Positions 22,371 to 30,284 of a stretch of DNA of 49,300 nt are shown in pieces. Numbering within the stretch: the stretch's first letter is position 1; every line of letters starts with the position of its first letter. Made by a program: the position numbers and the translations under genes. Below the pieces are notes generated by a model, which did not search any database, was not told the origin of the DNA, and saw only the letters and a program-made list of their open reading frames with translations. The DNA comes from a virus: the IMG/VR virus record IMGVR_UViG_3300044713_000003, positions 1 to 49,300 of that record; one strand, 5' to 3'.

Positions 22371-22402
22371 CAACCGCTTTTGAAGCTTGCGAAAAGCGGT
22401 TG
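22371..22402 (+). terminator. Hairpin directly after the SSB stop codon
   Basis: CAACCGCTTTT (22371-22381) and AAAAGCGGTTG (22392-22402) form a perfect 11-bp stem with a 10-base loop. No long T run follows, so it may be an RNA-stability or attenuating hairpin rather than a full terminator. Confidence 0.6.
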
Positions 22403-22476
22403 CGTTGTTCAACCTGTAACGGTCAACGGCATCATAAATTTTGTAATTGTGTTGCCGTTCATTGTTCATGCTAATC

Positions 22477-22508
22477 AATCAAGGCATCTGGCAACAGATG
22501 CCTTGATT
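22477..22508 (+). other. Perfect 14-bp hairpin with GCAA loop before the next gene
   Basis: Arms 22477-22490 and 22495-22508 are exact complements with a GCAA (GNRA-type) tetraloop. It ends just before the TAGG ribosome site of the gene at 22522, so it could control its translation, or protect the downstream mRNA. In the same 150-base gap AACGGCA and TGCCGTT form a third, weaker stem. Confidence 0.7.
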
Positions 22509-22521
22509 TGTAGGTAAAACT

Positions 22522-22668
22522 ATGAGCGAATCGGAAAATCCCGATAGATCAAAATTTGCTGGACAAAAGTCGCCTTATGTTTGTTGGAATTGTCTTTTCA
22601 ATAAACATAAGGAATGCTTCGGCCAACCTTGCAACTGCTTAAAACAAAATCATGAGATGCCTAAATAG
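22522..22668 (+). CDS. Cys-rich mini-protein (48 residues)
   Basis: Starts at ATG 22522 with TAGG upstream. Sequence features: SPYVCWNCLFNKHKECF, then a CNC, giving CxxC-His-C-C-x-C, likely one zinc site. It sits two bases before the nuclease gene. Unknown function. Confidence 0.65.
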   Translation: MSESENPDRSKFAGQKSPYVCWNCLFNKHKECFGQPCNCLKQNHEMPK

Positions 22669-22670
22669 TC

Positions 22671-23534
22671 ATGCAAATTGACTGGCAAAATCCGCAACAA
22701 CTAAAAGTAGTTTCAACAGCTATGGTTAAAGCCGTTGACGCTGCTATCGAAGCTGATAACACCGAAGGTTACCGTTCTCACCTTGGGGCAAGTGTTATAG
22801 GCAACGAATGCTTGCGTTATCTATTCTATCATTTTCGTTGGATGCACCGCGAAGTGCATAGCGGTCAAATGCTGCGTTTATTCCAGGTTGGACATGGTTT
22901 GGAAACAAGGGTTCGTTATTGGTTAACACAAATTGGATTTGAATTTATTGATAACTTGCCCAATGGTGAACAAATCCGTTTTAGCGATCTATCGGAACAT
23001 TTCGGCGGATCAGTTGATGGAATCTTTATTGCTCCACGTTGGGGTATAACAGAACCAACGTTACTTGAATGCAAAACTTCAAAAACTGGTTCTGAATTTG
23101 ATAACTTAGATAAAAAAGGAATGAGAGATACGAAGGAACAACACTACATACAGAATTCGGTTTACGGAAAGGGTTTGAATCTTCGTAACGTCTTATATGT
23201 TTGCGAGAACAAAAACGATTCTGATTGGTTCTTTGAGTTACTACCGCTGGATATGCAAGTTGCGGAGAATGCCTACAAAAAAGCTTCTTTTGTAATTTTC
23301 GAGACAACAACGCCGCCGCGAAAAATTAGTGAAAAACGTAACTTCTTTAAGTGCAATATGTGTTCGATGCGAGGATTATGTCACGATGGAGTGACACCGG
23401 ATGTTAACTGCCGATCCTGCCAAAATGCAACACCGGCCCCGGAAGGCCAATGGTTGTGCAATCATTGGGGGCAAATAATACCCAAAGATGCGATCTTAAA
23501 CGCTTGTTCAGAACATAGGCCCATTCAACCATGA
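22671..23534 (+). CDS. Cas4/RecB-like PD-(D/E)XK exonuclease with iron-sulfur cysteines
   Basis: A 287-residue nuclease. Motifs are GGSVDGIF (catalytic Asp) and TLLECKTSK (Glu-x-Lys). A Cys near residue 48 (GNECLRYLFY) and a C-terminal CNMCSMRGLC match the four cysteines that bind a 4Fe-4S cluster in Cas4/AddB-type enzymes. Beyond this is an extra Cys/His group (NCRSCQ, LCNHWG). It probably resects DNA for recombination together with the Sak4-like ATPase and SSB. The stop overlaps the methyltransferase start. Confidence 0.85.
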   Translation: MQIDWQNPQQLKVVSTAMVKAVDAAIEADNTEGYRSHLGASVIGNECLRYLFYHFRWMHREVHSGQMLRLFQVGHGLETRVRYWLTQIGFEFIDNLPNGEQIRFSDLSEHFGGSVDGIFIAPRWGITEPTLLECKTSKTGSEFDNLDKKGMRDTKEQHYIQNSVYGKGLNLRNVLYVCENKNDSDWFFELLPLDMQVAENAYKKASFVIFETTTPPRKISEKRNFFKCNMCSMRGLCHDGVTPDVNCRSCQNATPAPEGQWLCNHWGQIIPKDAILNACSEHRPIQP

Positions 23535-24346
23535 CAACACCGTTCACATACCTAATGCAAGGCGACTGTTTAACGCTCATGCGTGATATACCGGATAACT
23601 ATGTTGATCTAACGGTTACTTCCCCGCCGTATGACAACATGCGACAATACAAAGGTTATTCGTTTGATTTTGAAAATATCGCTAAACAATTGTTTCGCGT
23701 TACCGCCGTCGGCGGAGTTGTTGTTTGGGTTGTTGGCGATGAAACTTACAAAGAAGAAGAAACGGGTACATCATTCAAACAAGCGTTGTACTTAAAAGAG
23801 ATTGGCTTCAAATTACACGATACGATGATATGGAATAAAGGAGGGTTTTCGGCAGTTGGTTCTTTACAAACAAGATACGCCCCTGTATTTGAATATATGT
23901 TTATATTTGTTAAAGGTAAAATTAAGACGTTCAATCCATTAAAAGATAGACCCAATAAAAATGCAGGAAGAAGAATTACAGGAACAAATCGTTTATCAAA
24001 TGGAGATATGCGGCCTATGTCAAGCGTTGGGCAAATTATTAAGGATTACGGTCAAAGATTTAACATTTGGGAAATAAATCCAGATAGAAACAAAAAGCAA
24101 GATCATCCCGCTCCCTTTCCGATTGAAATACCAAACGACCACATTCTATCGTGGAGTAATCCTAATGATGTTGTTCTTGATTGTTTTATGGGTTCCGGCA
24201 CAACCGGAGTAGCTTGCAAGAATCTTGGACGTTCGTTCATAGGTATTGAAATTGCCGAAGAGTATTTTAAACTTGCCAGCAAACGAATCGAAGAAACGCT
24301 ATTACCTTTGCAACCTAACGCCAATGGTTGGGTAGGTGCAATGTGA
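23531..24346 (+). CDS. Site-specific DNA methyltransferase (beta class, N4/N6)
   Basis: A 271-residue enzyme with the catalytic TSPPYDNM motif near residue 30 and the SAM-binding DCFMGSGTT near residue 220, i.e. the motif IV-before-I order of beta-class amino-methylases. The middle (LHDTMIWNKGG, RYAPVFEYMFIF) is typical of this family. It is the second methylase in the genome and has no nuclease partner, so self-protection or a regulatory role is likely. Start overlaps the previous stop (ATGA). Confidence 0.9.
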   Translation: MTTPFTYLMQGDCLTLMRDIPDNYVDLTVTSPPYDNMRQYKGYSFDFENIAKQLFRVTAVGGVVVWVVGDETYKEEETGTSFKQALYLKEIGFKLHDTMIWNKGGFSAVGSLQTRYAPVFEYMFIFVKGKIKTFNPLKDRPNKNAGRRITGTNRLSNGDMRPMSSVGQIIKDYGQRFNIWEINPDRNKKQDHPAPFPIEIPNDHILSWSNPNDVVLDCFMGSGTTGVACKNLGRSFIGIEIAEEYFKLASKRIEETLLPLQPNANGWVGAM

Positions 24347-25938
24347 TAACCCCCCGTCAATATCAAGAGATTGCCGAACAAGCTATATGGAATTACTTCG
24401 CCAATGGCGGCAAAGGTAATCCGGTTTGTGCAATGCCTACCGGAACCGGCAAAAGTATAGTTATCGCATTCTTGATATTCCATATCATGCAGCGTTGGCC
24501 CAATCAACGCATATTGGCGCTAACTCATGTTAAAGAGTTGATTAAGCAAAATTCAGACAAGTTAGCTGAAGTTTGGCCTTGTGCGCCTTATGGTATTTTC
24601 TCCGCTGGATTGCGTAAAAGAGAAACTAACTTACCAATCATATTTGGTGGAGTTGCGAGTGTTGCCCCTGCAATTCAACAGATGGGCCGGTACGATCTTG
24701 TGTTGATTGACGAAGCACATTTGATGAATGGTAAAGTCGATTCGATGTATGGATCGATTATAGCTTATCTTTCTAAGTTGAACCCGTTCTTGAAAGTTAT
24801 CGGATTTACCGCAACACCTTATAGAACCGGGCAAGGATTACTAACCGAATCCGGTTTGTTCACTCATATCGCTGTTGATATGACAACAATGAAATGGTTC
24901 AACTGGTTTATAGAAAATAGTTACATGTGCATGATGATTCCTAAGAGAACTAACACTCAATTGGACGTGTCTAATGTAGGTATCCAGGCGGGTGAATTTA
25001 ACAAAGTTCAATTAGAAAATGCAGTTGACTTGCGAGATACAACCTACCTAGCTTGTAAAGAATCTATCGAATTAGGCTCAGATAGAGAATGTTGGTTGAC
25101 ATTTGCCGCTGGTGTTAAACATGCCGAACACGTTGCAGAAATGTTTCGCAGTTTCGGCATTCCAACTGCCGCCGTACATTCTAAAATGTCTAACACAGCA
25201 AGAGATAAAGTTATACAAGACTTCAAAGCCGGAAGAATTCGCAACTTAGTAAACAAAGGTGTTTTTACAACCGGGCAAGATCATCCGCCGATTGATTTAC
25301 TAATTGATCTTGCTCCCACATGGTCAACAGGTTTGCATGTTCAAAAATACGGTAGAATGTCACGGCCCTTTGAAGGTAAGTTAAATGGTTTGGGATTAGA
25401 CTTTGCCGGTAACATCCCCAGATTAGGACCAATTAACGATCCTGTTATTCCGCGACCAAAAGGTAAAGGTTCTCCAGGTGTTGCGCCTATTCGCATTTGC
25501 GATCAATGCGGAACTTATAATCATGCCAGTGCAAGAGTTTGTTACGTTTGCGGTTATGAATTTCCGCATCAGATACACATTCAAGCAACTGCCGGAACTG
25601 AAGAAATCATAAGAACTGAAGTTCCACAAGTTGAAGAGTTTCAAGTTAATCGCGTCCTGTATAACAAGTTTCAAAAGAATAACATTGGTATCATGCGAGT
25701 CAATTACGTTTGCGGCATTCGATCATTTAGCGAAGTTGTATGTCTTGAACACCCAGGAAGGGCCGGACACTTAGCAGGGGAATGGTGGAAACGCGCAATG
25801 GGAACAGACAAGGCCCCGCCAACGGTGGACGAAGCTTTGCTATGGGTTAGTAGGCTTGCTGTTCCAACTTCAATCCATGTAATCGTTAATCGCAAATATC
25901 CCGAAGTAATCAAAAAGACTTATGCGGAGGTTAACTAA
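24343..25938 (+). CDS. Superfamily 2 DNA helicase with zinc ribbon
   Basis: A 531-residue helicase with motif I AMPTGTGKS, motif II LIDEAH, motif III GFTATPYRTG and a C-terminal QKYGRMSRP (motif VI). After the helicase core comes a zinc ribbon (CDQCGTYNHASARVCYVCG near residue 390), and then a small domain common in phage helicases. It probably remodels forks or recombination intermediates. GTG 24343 is chosen as start because it overlaps the methylase stop and has TAGG upstream; TTG at 24328 is an alternative. Confidence 0.9.
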   Translation: MITPRQYQEIAEQAIWNYFANGGKGNPVCAMPTGTGKSIVIAFLIFHIMQRWPNQRILALTHVKELIKQNSDKLAEVWPCAPYGIFSAGLRKRETNLPIIFGGVASVAPAIQQMGRYDLVLIDEAHLMNGKVDSMYGSIIAYLSKLNPFLKVIGFTATPYRTGQGLLTESGLFTHIAVDMTTMKWFNWFIENSYMCMMIPKRTNTQLDVSNVGIQAGEFNKVQLENAVDLRDTTYLACKESIELGSDRECWLTFAAGVKHAEHVAEMFRSFGIPTAAVHSKMSNTARDKVIQDFKAGRIRNLVNKGVFTTGQDHPPIDLLIDLAPTWSTGLHVQKYGRMSRPFEGKLNGLGLDFAGNIPRLGPINDPVIPRPKGKGSPGVAPIRICDQCGTYNHASARVCYVCGYEFPHQIHIQATAGTEEIIRTEVPQVEEFQVNRVLYNKFQKNNIGIMRVNYVCGIRSFSEVVCLEHPGRAGHLAGEWWKRAMGTDKAPPTVDEALLWVSRLAVPTSIHVIVNRKYPEVIKKTYAEVN

Positions 25939-25939
25939 C

Positions 25940-26257
25940 ATGAGTTACCTACAAAATCCGTTTGAAGGCAATGCGCCAAAGCGCGAACCAATTAGCGATC
26001 CAACTTCTAGGTTGATTCATATTCGCGGTATGAAAAGCGATAAAGTACACATGGAAGTCCCCGCCGCTATTCAAGAGTTTTTTTCTAAGTTGCTAAATCA
26101 CATTGGCAAACGTTCTGATTGGTTTGCAACTTGTATTACTTGTTTTCATTGGGATAAAGAATCAAGATCATGCAATAAGTTTCATTCTGTTCCACCGCCT
26201 GAAATAATCGCGGATGGTTGTGAACATTACGAAGACGAAGATCAAATTCCATTTTGA
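25940..26257 (+). CDS. Unknown protein with Cys cluster
   Basis: A 105-residue protein with GGAGG before ATG 25940. The C-terminal half has TCITCFHWDKESRSCNKF and a later C-E-H, a possible zinc site; it ends in acidic DEDQIPF. The acidic-Ile-Pro-Phe tip strongly resembles the C-terminal peptide by which bacterial SSB recruits partner proteins, although no OB fold is evident. Function unknown. Confidence 0.65.
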   Translation: MSYLQNPFEGNAPKREPISDPTSRLIHIRGMKSDKVHMEVPAAIQEFFSKLLNHIGKRSDWFATCITCFHWDKESRSCNKFHSVPPPEIIADGCEHYEDEDQIPF

Positions 26258-26265
26258 GGATAGTA

Positions 26266-26421
26266 ATGGAACCCAAAGAAGTAGTTTGCACACAATGTAA
26301 TGGAACCTGCCAATGTAATGGGGTTCCTTGTGTTTACTGCAATGCTTATGGAGTTGTATTGCAGTATCCGAATGGAATTAAAACTCAGTATCCACCGAAG
26401 ATACGAGAAAGGATCGAATAA
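26266..26421 (+). CDS. DnaJ-type zinc-finger mini-protein
   Basis: A 51-residue protein with GAGG upstream. Its Cys pattern, CTQCNGTCQCNGVPCVYCNA, resembles the central zinc finger of DnaJ. It has no J domain. Unknown partner. Confidence 0.65.
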   Translation: MEPKEVVCTQCNGTCQCNGVPCVYCNAYGVVLQYPNGIKTQYPPKIRERIE

Positions 26422-26422
26422 C

Positions 26423-26854
26423 ATGATTGGAGTATTGCTAGAATCAATGTGGGGATGGGGCGCATATAACGATCCAGGCGAAGAAGCTCCGCGTTATTTT
26501 CGTATTAATCCCGATAACTTTTCAGGACGTAGATTACACCGGATGTGCAACGGTGTTTCATTTCTTGTAACCAACAGTTGCCGAACCGTTCAAGAATCCG
26601 CAAATCATCATGGTATACCTGATCCAAAATGGGTTGCTGATAACTTAAAATTTTTGGAATCGGAAGGAATGAAGTTATTACTTGTAGGTGGTAAAATTGC
26701 TAAAACTACCTACGAAAAAGCATTAACTTTTCCTTATAGCGGTTTGTATATTCCAGGATATACCGTGATCTATATGGATCATCCTGCCGCTAGACGTTGG
26801 AGCAATGCAACCTTAGATGCAATGACAGAAAAAATTGCAAAGGCACTTAAATGA
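26423..26854 (+). CDS. Uracil-DNA glycosylase superfamily-like protein
   Basis: A 143-residue protein beginning at ATG 26423 (AAAGGA upstream). The order WGAYNDPGEEAPRYF, FSGRRLHRM, KLLLVGGKIAKTTYEKAL and a final YMDHPAARRWS resembles the active-site, phosphate-clamp and HP-x-x-R motifs of small UDG-like proteins seen in phages. It could process modified bases or simply bind DNA. The family call is by motif resemblance only. Confidence 0.55.
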   Translation: MIGVLLESMWGWGAYNDPGEEAPRYFRINPDNFSGRRLHRMCNGVSFLVTNSCRTVQESANHHGIPDPKWVADNLKFLESEGMKLLLVGGKIAKTTYEKALTFPYSGLYIPGYTVIYMDHPAARRWSNATLDAMTEKIAKALK

Positions 26855-26997
26855 CAGCAAAAGAATTAGCACTTCAACAACTCGAAGCCGCGTTAGAGTT
26901 AGCGCGAAATCAAAACGTCTACGAAGGCGAAGTTATCCGTATAACTCGCCTTGTGTATTCCAAACCAAAGGATCAAACAAATGCCCCAAGACACTAA
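26851..26997 (+). CDS. Unknown 48-residue protein
   Basis: ATG overlaps the previous stop (ATGA). The sequence begins TAKELALQQLEAALELARNQ, a single amphipathic helix, followed by a basic tail. Overlaps the start of the next gene by 17 bases. Small but well placed in the operon. Confidence 0.55.
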   Translation: MTAKELALQQLEAALELARNQNVYEGEVIRITRLVYSKPKDQTNAPRH

Positions 26998-27190
26998 CTT
27001 TCCATTGAAGGTTGTTTGCCCCGAATGCAGGGCGGCAATCTATGCTAAATGCCAAGAAAAGCATTTCAGTTTAGGCGGATCAACGCGCAATGTCGATTGG
27101 TTTCATTTCGCCAGGATTGAAAAGGCTAAAGCTGAAGGTTTTGACATAACATCAACTCCTTTTGAAAAAACAGGATTGGAGCATTTCTAA
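26981..27190 (+). CDS. Zinc-finger-like mini-protein
   Basis: A 69-residue protein with AAAGGA upstream. CPECRAAIYAKC followed by FHFARIEKAKAEGF matches the short phage zinc-finger pattern C-x2-C-x7-C...H-x-x-R. Probably nucleic-acid associated. Confidence 0.65.
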   Translation: MPQDTNFPLKVVCPECRAAIYAKCQEKHFSLGGSTRNVDWFHFARIEKAKAEGFDITSTPFEKTGLEHF

Positions 27191-27297
27191 TGGATTTGGT
27201 AAGTATTGCCGTATTCATTCTTATAGTTATTTGCGTTGCGGTTTTCATTGCTGCAATAATGCCCCAGAAACGCCCCAAGGATAGGGGTTGGAAATGA
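27190..27297 (+). CDS. Tiny membrane protein (35 residues)
   Basis: ATG shares its A with the previous stop; its own stop overlaps the next ATG. One membrane span (VFILIVICVAVFIAAIM) and a basic tail (PQKRPKDRGWK). Similar in style to the 34-residue protein at 20240-20344. Confidence 0.6.
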   Translation: MDLVSIAVFILIVICVAVFIAAIMPQKRPKDRGWK

Positions 27298-28274
27298 CTA
27301 AGAAATCGACTAATACTTTACTTGCTGCTCTTCAATTTGTGGCAAGTGTTCAACCTAAGCGTTCAGCAATTGCCGCTGAAATGTTTTGCCGTCTATTTGC
27401 TAACAAATTGGTTGCCACTGCCGGTCCATTGTCTGCCGGTATAAACATTCAAGAGGAAATTGAATGTTGCCCAAATACACAAAAATTAATTGAAGCTTTG
27501 AAACAATGTCCAGATGCAATTAATTTAACTATGCTCACAAATAATGAACTTTCCGTTCGTTCTGGCAATTTTCAAGCTATTATTCCCTGCATAAAACAAC
27601 ACGAATTACCAGCTATATATCCAAATGCACAAACCCATCCTGTAACGGTAGAATTTGAACAAGCTTTGAAACAGGTTGGATCAATTGTTTCTGATAAAGC
27701 TAAAACAATTCTTCAATCAAGTGTTCAACTATTGGATGGATCGATTGTAGGTAGCAACGGGGAAGTTATTTTTGAGGCATGGCATGGATGCCCCGGCCCC
27801 CAGGGACCAATTTTGCCTAAGCTATTCATCACCGCGATCAAAAAGAGAAAAGGTAAATCGCTTTACTTCCTTGGGGTAGCTACTAACAGTCTTACGGCCT
27901 ACTACGATGACGGATCATGGATCAAGACCGCAATACAAAGCGATCCGGCCTTTCCTGATTTGCGATCATTCCTTTCCTTGAATTCCAATCCAGGACCAAC
28001 GCCATTAGGATTTTTTGAAGCAATTGAACGTCTTGAACCATTCTCTCAAGATCGAAGATTGTATTTCACTAGCGAAGGTATTTGCACAGATAATTACAAA
28101 ACAGATGGTGCGATCAATCTTTGCGATGATTTGCCTGTTGGAATATCATTCAACATTGAATCAATTCAATTGTTGAATGGAATAGCTGAAAAAATCGATT
28201 TCAATGTTTCCGATAGAATGGCTTACTTTTTTGGTCGTAACATCAGGGGCGCGATTGGGTGCAAGAGAATCTAA
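27294..28274 (+). CDS. Putative DNA sliding clamp (beta-clamp-like)
   Basis: A 326-residue protein directly upstream of the DNA polymerase, overlapping it by one base. It has the clamp-like opening helix-then-strands pattern (LLAALQFVASVQ, FCRLFANKLVATAGPLSAGI) and repeats similar strand blocks about every 100 residues, as in the three-part bacterial clamp subunit. The polymerase ends in a clamp-binding-type peptide (QGSLF), which supports the call. Sequence identity to DnaN is not obvious, so this is moderate confidence. Confidence 0.6.
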   Translation: MTKKSTNTLLAALQFVASVQPKRSAIAAEMFCRLFANKLVATAGPLSAGINIQEEIECCPNTQKLIEALKQCPDAINLTMLTNNELSVRSGNFQAIIPCIKQHELPAIYPNAQTHPVTVEFEQALKQVGSIVSDKAKTILQSSVQLLDGSIVGSNGEVIFEAWHGCPGPQGPILPKLFITAIKKRKGKSLYFLGVATNSLTAYYDDGSWIKTAIQSDPAFPDLRSFLSLNSNPGPTPLGFFEAIERLEPFSQDRRLYFTSEGICTDNYKTDGAINLCDDLPVGISFNIESIQLLNGIAEKIDFNVSDRMAYFFGRNIRGAIGCKRI

Positions 28275-30283
28275 TGCTATTCAACCCAAATTTGCTAACG
28301 CTGCAATCCGAAGAGTTCATACGCGGCCCTTTGCCTACAAAAAAGGAAGCAGAATCATTTCAAGATGATTTTGAAGTCACTTATACAACACCGGAACGTT
28401 CTTACTTATCAGACGTGGAGTTAGCAGCGATTGCCCCAGGATCAATATTCACGTTTGATAGTGAGTCTTACGTAAACTATTGGGTTGTTGCTTTCAAACA
28501 TATAGATTCGGGCAAGTACATAACCTTTGAAGATAAAGCAGATAAAGCTACATTCGGGTTGTCATACGATATTGCTAAGTTAAGATGGATGATTCAAACC
28601 TTTCTTTGCGTTGGATTCAATTCAAAGTCTTATGACGTTCCAATGGTCACACTTGCCTTACAAGGCTTTAATCCAAAGCAATTGAAACAAGCTTCTAATG
28701 CAATTATCTTTGGTCAATTACTGCCATATCAAATTGAACAACACTACAAAGTAAATTTGATAGCGTGTAATCACATTGATCTTATAGAAGTTGCTCCGCT
28801 CAAAGGATCGTTGAAACTATACGCAGGAAGATTACATTCAAAGCGAATGCAAGATTTGCTTATTGACGAAGTCGCCGTCTTAACGCCTTCCCAGGTTGAA
28901 GAAATACGCGAACACTGCTTATATGATCTTGACAATACCGAAGACTTACTAAAAGACTTAATGCCTCAAATTGAACTTCGTTACACTCTTTCAAATCAAT
29001 ACCGCGTTGACCTTCGCTCTAAATCAGACGCGCAAATTGCAGAAGCAGTTATTGCCGCCGAACTGCATAGACTTACCGGCCTAAAGCCGGAACGTCCAAA
29101 GAACTATTCTAAATACTTTTTCTATCAAGTTCCGTCATTCGTAAAATTCAATAATCCTATTTTGCAAAATGCTCTTCAACTTATCCGCGATACTCCATTT
29201 GAAGTTGGAGAAAACGGAGAAGTTCAAATGCCACCAGCTATTAGTGATCTATCTATAAAATTCGGTCAATGCGTTTATCGTCTTGGGATGGGCGGATTAC
29301 ATTCCAGCGAAAAAACCATTGCTCACAAAGCAACCGCCGATACACTTTTGATTGATCGTGACGTTGCAAGTTATTACCCACAAATAATTATCAATCAGCA
29401 ATTACACCCTAAGCATTTAGGAAAAGGTTATCTTGAAGTTTATAAATCGATTGTTCGCCGCCGTATTGATGCAAAACATAGCGGGGATAAAACAACTGCT
29501 GCTTCATTGAAGATTACCGTTAACGGTCTATTCGGTAAATATGGTAATAAATGGTCAATTGTCTATTCTCCGGATGTTTTAATTCAAATTACCGTTTCCG
29601 GTCAACTCTGCCTTTTGAAGCTGATAGAAATGATCGAAGAAGCCGGAATACCAGTGATCAGCGCCAATACAGATGGTGTTGTTGTAGCGTGTCCAGCGGC
29701 CCTAGAACCGGCCCTAGAAGCCGCCGTCAAGGCTTGGGAATACCTTACCTCGTTCGAGACTGAGGAAACGCGCTACAGCGCCATCTATTCCAGGGATGTG
29801 AACAACTACATCGCAGTGAAAGAAAACGGGGAAATCAAAGTTAAAGGATCATATTCAGAACGGGGAAGTTCCGGGGATACAATTCTATCCAAAAATCCAG
29901 AAACCCTTATTTGCAATGATGCGGCAACGGCATTTGTAGGTAAAGGAATTGCTATTGAAACAACCATATGCGAATGCAAAGATATTCGCCGTTTTGTTGT
30001 TGTTCGCAATGTTAAAGGGGGAGCGGTTAAATCAGGGAAATATTTAGGTAAAACAATACGTTGGTATTATTCAACAAAAATGAAAGGCGACATTCGTTAT
30101 GTTACTTCAGGAAACAAGGTTCCTAATTCAGATGGTGCAATGCCGTTAATGGAATTGCCAGAAGGAAATATACTACCTGAAGATTTAGATTATTCCAGGT
30201 ACATAGAAATAACTCAAACGATCCTTGCAGAAATTGCAGCCATACCGCCGTCACAAAAACTGCAAGGATCGTTGTTTGGTTAA
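28274..30283 (+). CDS. Family B DNA polymerase with proofreading exonuclease
   Basis: A 669-residue replicative polymerase. Exonuclease motifs: FTFDSESY (Asp62, Glu64), GFNSKSYD near 120 and YDLDNTED near 218. Polymerase motifs: DRDVASYYP (motif A), KITVNGLFGKYG (motif B) and SANTDGVVV (motif C, Asn-Thr-Asp-Gly in place of the usual Asp-Thr-Asp-Ser). The C-terminal tip KLQGSLFG fits the bacterial clamp-binding consensus QxxLF. ATG 28274 overlaps the clamp stop codon. Only one base separates its stop from the convergent tail-fibre gene. Confidence 0.93.
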   Translation: MLFNPNLLTLQSEEFIRGPLPTKKEAESFQDDFEVTYTTPERSYLSDVELAAIAPGSIFTFDSESYVNYWVVAFKHIDSGKYITFEDKADKATFGLSYDIAKLRWMIQTFLCVGFNSKSYDVPMVTLALQGFNPKQLKQASNAIIFGQLLPYQIEQHYKVNLIACNHIDLIEVAPLKGSLKLYAGRLHSKRMQDLLIDEVAVLTPSQVEEIREHCLYDLDNTEDLLKDLMPQIELRYTLSNQYRVDLRSKSDAQIAEAVIAAELHRLTGLKPERPKNYSKYFFYQVPSFVKFNNPILQNALQLIRDTPFEVGENGEVQMPPAISDLSIKFGQCVYRLGMGGLHSSEKTIAHKATADTLLIDRDVASYYPQIIINQQLHPKHLGKGYLEVYKSIVRRRIDAKHSGDKTTAASLKITVNGLFGKYGNKWSIVYSPDVLIQITVSGQLCLLKLIEMIEEAGIPVISANTDGVVVACPAALEPALEAAVKAWEYLTSFETEETRYSAIYSRDVNNYIAVKENGEIKVKGSYSERGSSGDTILSKNPETLICNDAATAFVGKGIAIETTICECKDIRRFVVVRNVKGGAVKSGKYLGKTIRWYYSTKMKGDIRYVTSGNKVPNSDGAMPLMELPEGNILPEDLDYSRYIEITQTILAEIAAIPPSQKLQGSLFG

Positions 30284-30284
30284 A

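Noticed and set aside
22090-22478. Long minus-strand frames opposite the SSB tail
   Set aside because: They are Gly/Arg- and Pro-rich shadows of the Pro/Ala-rich plus-strand tail and have no ribosome site.
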